Assembly (NCBI RefSeq): GCF_006265175.1 | Contig: NZ_VDCQ01000013.1 | Coordinates: 92,175-156,174, forward strand | Source: Paenibacillus hemerocallicola | Lineage (GTDB): Bacteria; Bacillota; Bacilli; Paenibacillales; NBRC-103111 | Direction of reading: 5' to 3' | Length of the DNA stretch: 64,000 nucleotides | Part shown: positions 62,407-64,000 of the stretch, piece after piece | How the letters are laid out: every line of letters starts with the position of its first letter | Position numbering within the stretch: the stretch's first letter is position 1 | Program-made: the position numbers and the translations under genes | Notes under the pieces: model-generated | The model's input: only the letters and a program-made list of their open reading frames with translations | The model's database searches: none | What the model was told of the DNA's origin: nothing

Positions 62407-63518
62407 TGCATGCAAGAAATTCGACAAAAGCAGACAAGGCGGTTTATGGCGAGTATGATGTTATTGTATCGGGTGGCGGACTCATTGGGCTTGTTAGCGC
62501 AACGGCTATGGCTCGCGCGGGAAAACGCGTGGCGCTGGTGGAAAGAAGAAATGCGCTCGGCTGGGAGATCGGGCGCGCACGCCGACTGTTTGACGAGCGG
62601 GATCAGGAGCATGCGGCTTCTCCTTATGTACGGGAGTTTCTGAATTGTATGGATGACAGGCCGGGTCAGAAGAAAGGGTTTCATGCGCCGGTTGCCGAAC
62701 TGATCTTCGATCGCTGGGTGATGGATGCGAAGGTAGATGTTCTGTTTCACGGCTGGGCCGCACGGATCGCCGAGGAAAACGGGAAAATGGGTGGTCTGTA
62801 CGTAGGGACGAGGGAAGGCTACCGACTATTGAAGGCTCCTCTAGTGATTGAAACCGACGAACCAGGCCGGCTCATCGATATGGGTTATATCCGCAGGCAG
62901 ATCTCGCAGCCGGTCGTACGCTCGTTGCTGCTTGGCGCTGTTGCGTTGAACGGGATGAAGGAAATGCGGCTGCCCGCCGGCAACAGGCTGATCCTTCGTC
63001 CGTTATCGTCCAATCAGGCACGGGTGGATATCGAACTGAAGGCCAACGCCACGGTAAATGCGAACCATGATTACTTCGCGATGATTGACCAGGTAATTCG
63101 GCTTATCCGTGAACAGGTCGAAGGCGGAGCAGACGCCAAAGTAATTTATTTGGCCGAGGAAGCCTGGAGGTTGCCTGGATTTCAACTGGAAGAAGGCTTT
63201 TTCGAGGGTGATGCCCCCATTGGCCGGTTGCTTGCAACGGAACAGAGGACGGAACGTGACGCTGGTAGGGATGCCCAGTCGGCAGTCGAACTGCTGGCCG
63301 GACATTTGGTTTGCTCCAGCAGCCGGGGAGTGCTATTGGCTGGTCCTTGGCTACCCTGTTATTTGGCGGCTTCCTCTGATTCGGAATCGACAGCTGTGCT
63401 CAACCGCTTTCTGCTGGGGGAGGCTGTTGCTGCGTTTGCGTTGTCCCATTCTGCGGAAAAGATTTGGGGGCGACGTTCTCAAGATTCGGGGGAGTCTTTC
63501 GCACCTGAACTCGGATAA
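62406..63518 (+). CDS. FAD-dependent oxidoreductase (second, smaller)
   Basis: A 370-residue flavoprotein with YDVIVSGGGLIGLVSATAMA (GxGxxG at 23-28) and VALVERRNALGWEIGRARR, then a beta-rich middle (~90-230). It is related to FAD_oxidored proteins but shorter, and near the C-terminus retains LLAGPWLPCYLAASSDSEST, AVLNRFLLGEAVAAFAL, which corresponds to the last FAD contact region. ATG 62406 overlaps the preceding stop by one base and follows GGATGGAGG. The coupling suggests a two-component flavoenzyme with the 60487 protein (inference). Confidence 0.82.
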   Translation: MHARNSTKADKAVYGEYDVIVSGGGLIGLVSATAMARAGKRVALVERRNALGWEIGRARRLFDERDQEHAASPYVREFLNCMDDRPGQKKGFHAPVAELIFDRWVMDAKVDVLFHGWAARIAEENGKMGGLYVGTREGYRLLKAPLVIETDEPGRLIDMGYIRRQISQPVVRSLLLGAVALNGMKEMRLPAGNRLILRPLSSNQARVDIELKANATVNANHDYFAMIDQVIRLIREQVEGGADAKVIYLAEEAWRLPGFQLEEGFFEGDAPIGRLLATEQRTERDAGRDAQSAVELLAGHLVCSSSRGVLLAGPWLPCYLAASSDSESTAVLNRFLLGEAVAAFALSHSAEKIWGRRSQDSGESFAPELG

Positions 63519-63555
63519 TGTTTTATGCACATTTGCGTCAATTATTGTAGTTGGT

Positions 63556-63614
63556 GTCGAGGGACAAGAACTTATATGCTTGGAATCCGCGTAGATCGCG
63601 GATTTTTTATTTTA
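63556..63614 (+). terminator. Terminator with conserved leader, second copy
   Basis: ATCCGC / GCGGAT (63585-63590, 63598-63603) followed by TTTTTATTTT ends the FAD operon. The preceding GTCGAGGGACAAGAACTTAT is nearly identical to 39510-39529. Confidence 0.85.
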
Positions 63615-63799
63615 AGGATGGCGGAAACCCATTGAATCATTTTAGTGGGAAGCAGGGCTGATCGCAACAATGCAGTCGAAGCCTCTCTTGAACGTCTGGG
63701 ATATTGCTATGGTGGTTTCTTAGCAAAGCAAGTCAGGTATCGCGCGAAAATACCGTATATTTGTTCATATTCACTCAATATTATTAATTTGTAAACATA

Positions 63800-63827
63800 T
63801 TGACTGTAATAGTTAGCAAATTATAAG
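63800..63827 (+). promoter_or_regulatory. SigA-type promoter before the last lipoprotein relic
   Basis: TTGACT (63800-63805), 16-bp spacer, TATAAG (63822-63827), 60 bp before the ATG at 63887. Confidence 0.6.
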
Positions 63828-63886
63828 ATATATTGCGTAAAAACAAACAAATTCGAGCAAAATATTAAAGCGGAAGAGGAGCGCAT

Positions 63887-63964
63887 ATGAAAACTTCAAC
63901 CTATTTTAAAACGGGATCCATCCTTGCCACCGCAATCGCCTTGGCAGCCTGCGGACAAATATAA
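63887..63964 (+). pseudogene. Truncated lipoprotein: signal peptide only
   Basis: ATG 63887 follows AAGAGGAG and gives MKTSTYFKTGSILATAIALA then ACGQI and a TAA at 63962-63964. The lipobox LAAC is present and the frame ends 3 residues after the lipidated Cys. In view of the other lipoproteins in this window it is probably the start of a solute-binding protein cut by a stop or deletion; the rest may lie beyond the window in another frame. Confidence 0.6.
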
Positions 63965-64000
63965 TGCTCCCATAGGTTGAGACACGGGAGGTTAAAAAAT

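Noticed and set aside
1..64000. tRNA, rRNA, origin of replication, attachment sites
   Set aside because: I looked for rRNA-like blocks, tRNA-like cloverleaf arms with CCA ends, DnaA-box clusters and integrase-flanked repeats and found none I could support by eye; a covariance-model search would decide.

Overview
The window reads as a chromosome segment of a soil- or plant-associated Firmicute of the Paenibacillaceae (Paenibacillus/Cohnella-like). Evidence seen: strong AGGAGG-type ribosome sites, several TTG and GTG starts, Gram-positive lipoprotein signal peptides, Tat-exported beta-helix proteins, very large multidomain secreted carbohydrate proteins and moderately high GC. The genus assignment is inference from protein style; no rRNA or tRNA gene was seen.

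Layout. 1-6012 is a worn region: the end of an unidentified gene, relics of dnaE, a solute-binding lipoprotein, an unidentified frameshifted gene and an IS3 transposase, around one intact secreted multidomain protein (1305-4679). 6020-13244 is a biotin-independent malonate decarboxylase operon (mdcA, B, C, fused D-E, G, H) with a divergent LysR regulator. 13333-15812 holds an SGNH-fold lipoprotein and a carboxylesterase, convergent around a terminator. 15945-26908 is an arabinose-type glycan locus: GntR/LacI-type regulator, solute-binding lipoprotein, membrane-anchored GH43, GH51 arabinofuranosidase, GH2 enzyme and a cytoplasmic sulfatase. 26935-28800 is another junk zone (dnaG zinc-finger relic, IS1595 relic, several terminators) around one VOC protein.

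29023-35044 has an AraC regulator divergent from a Tat-exported beta-helix protein, a solute-binding lipoprotein, a block of interspersed repeats and a GDSL/SGNH esterase. 35694-39267 encodes a heterodimeric ABC exporter. 39351-48821 has a 100-bp inverted-repeat element, a sortase relic, a lipoprotein plus Tat beta-helix pair of lower GC, a degenerate DUF4838-type gene, a third Tat beta-helix protein, an AraC regulator with an early nonsense codon, and an aldo/keto reductase relic. 49642-63518 is a second carbohydrate locus: lipoprotein, two Gfo/Idh/MocA oxidoreductases, a 2010-residue beta-helix giant, a LacI regulator and two FAD-dependent oxidoreductases. The window ends in a truncated lipoprotein.

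The main theme is a set of paralogous ABC solute-binding lipoproteins (four intact, about three relics), each beside an exported polysaccharide-active protein and none with permease genes nearby. They presumably capture oligosaccharides released by the neighbouring enzymes and feed shared permeases encoded elsewhere (inference). Intracellular GH51, GH2, sulfatase and the oxidoreductases would then process the imported sugars. Many gene relics and small repeat families suggest active gain and decay of these modules.
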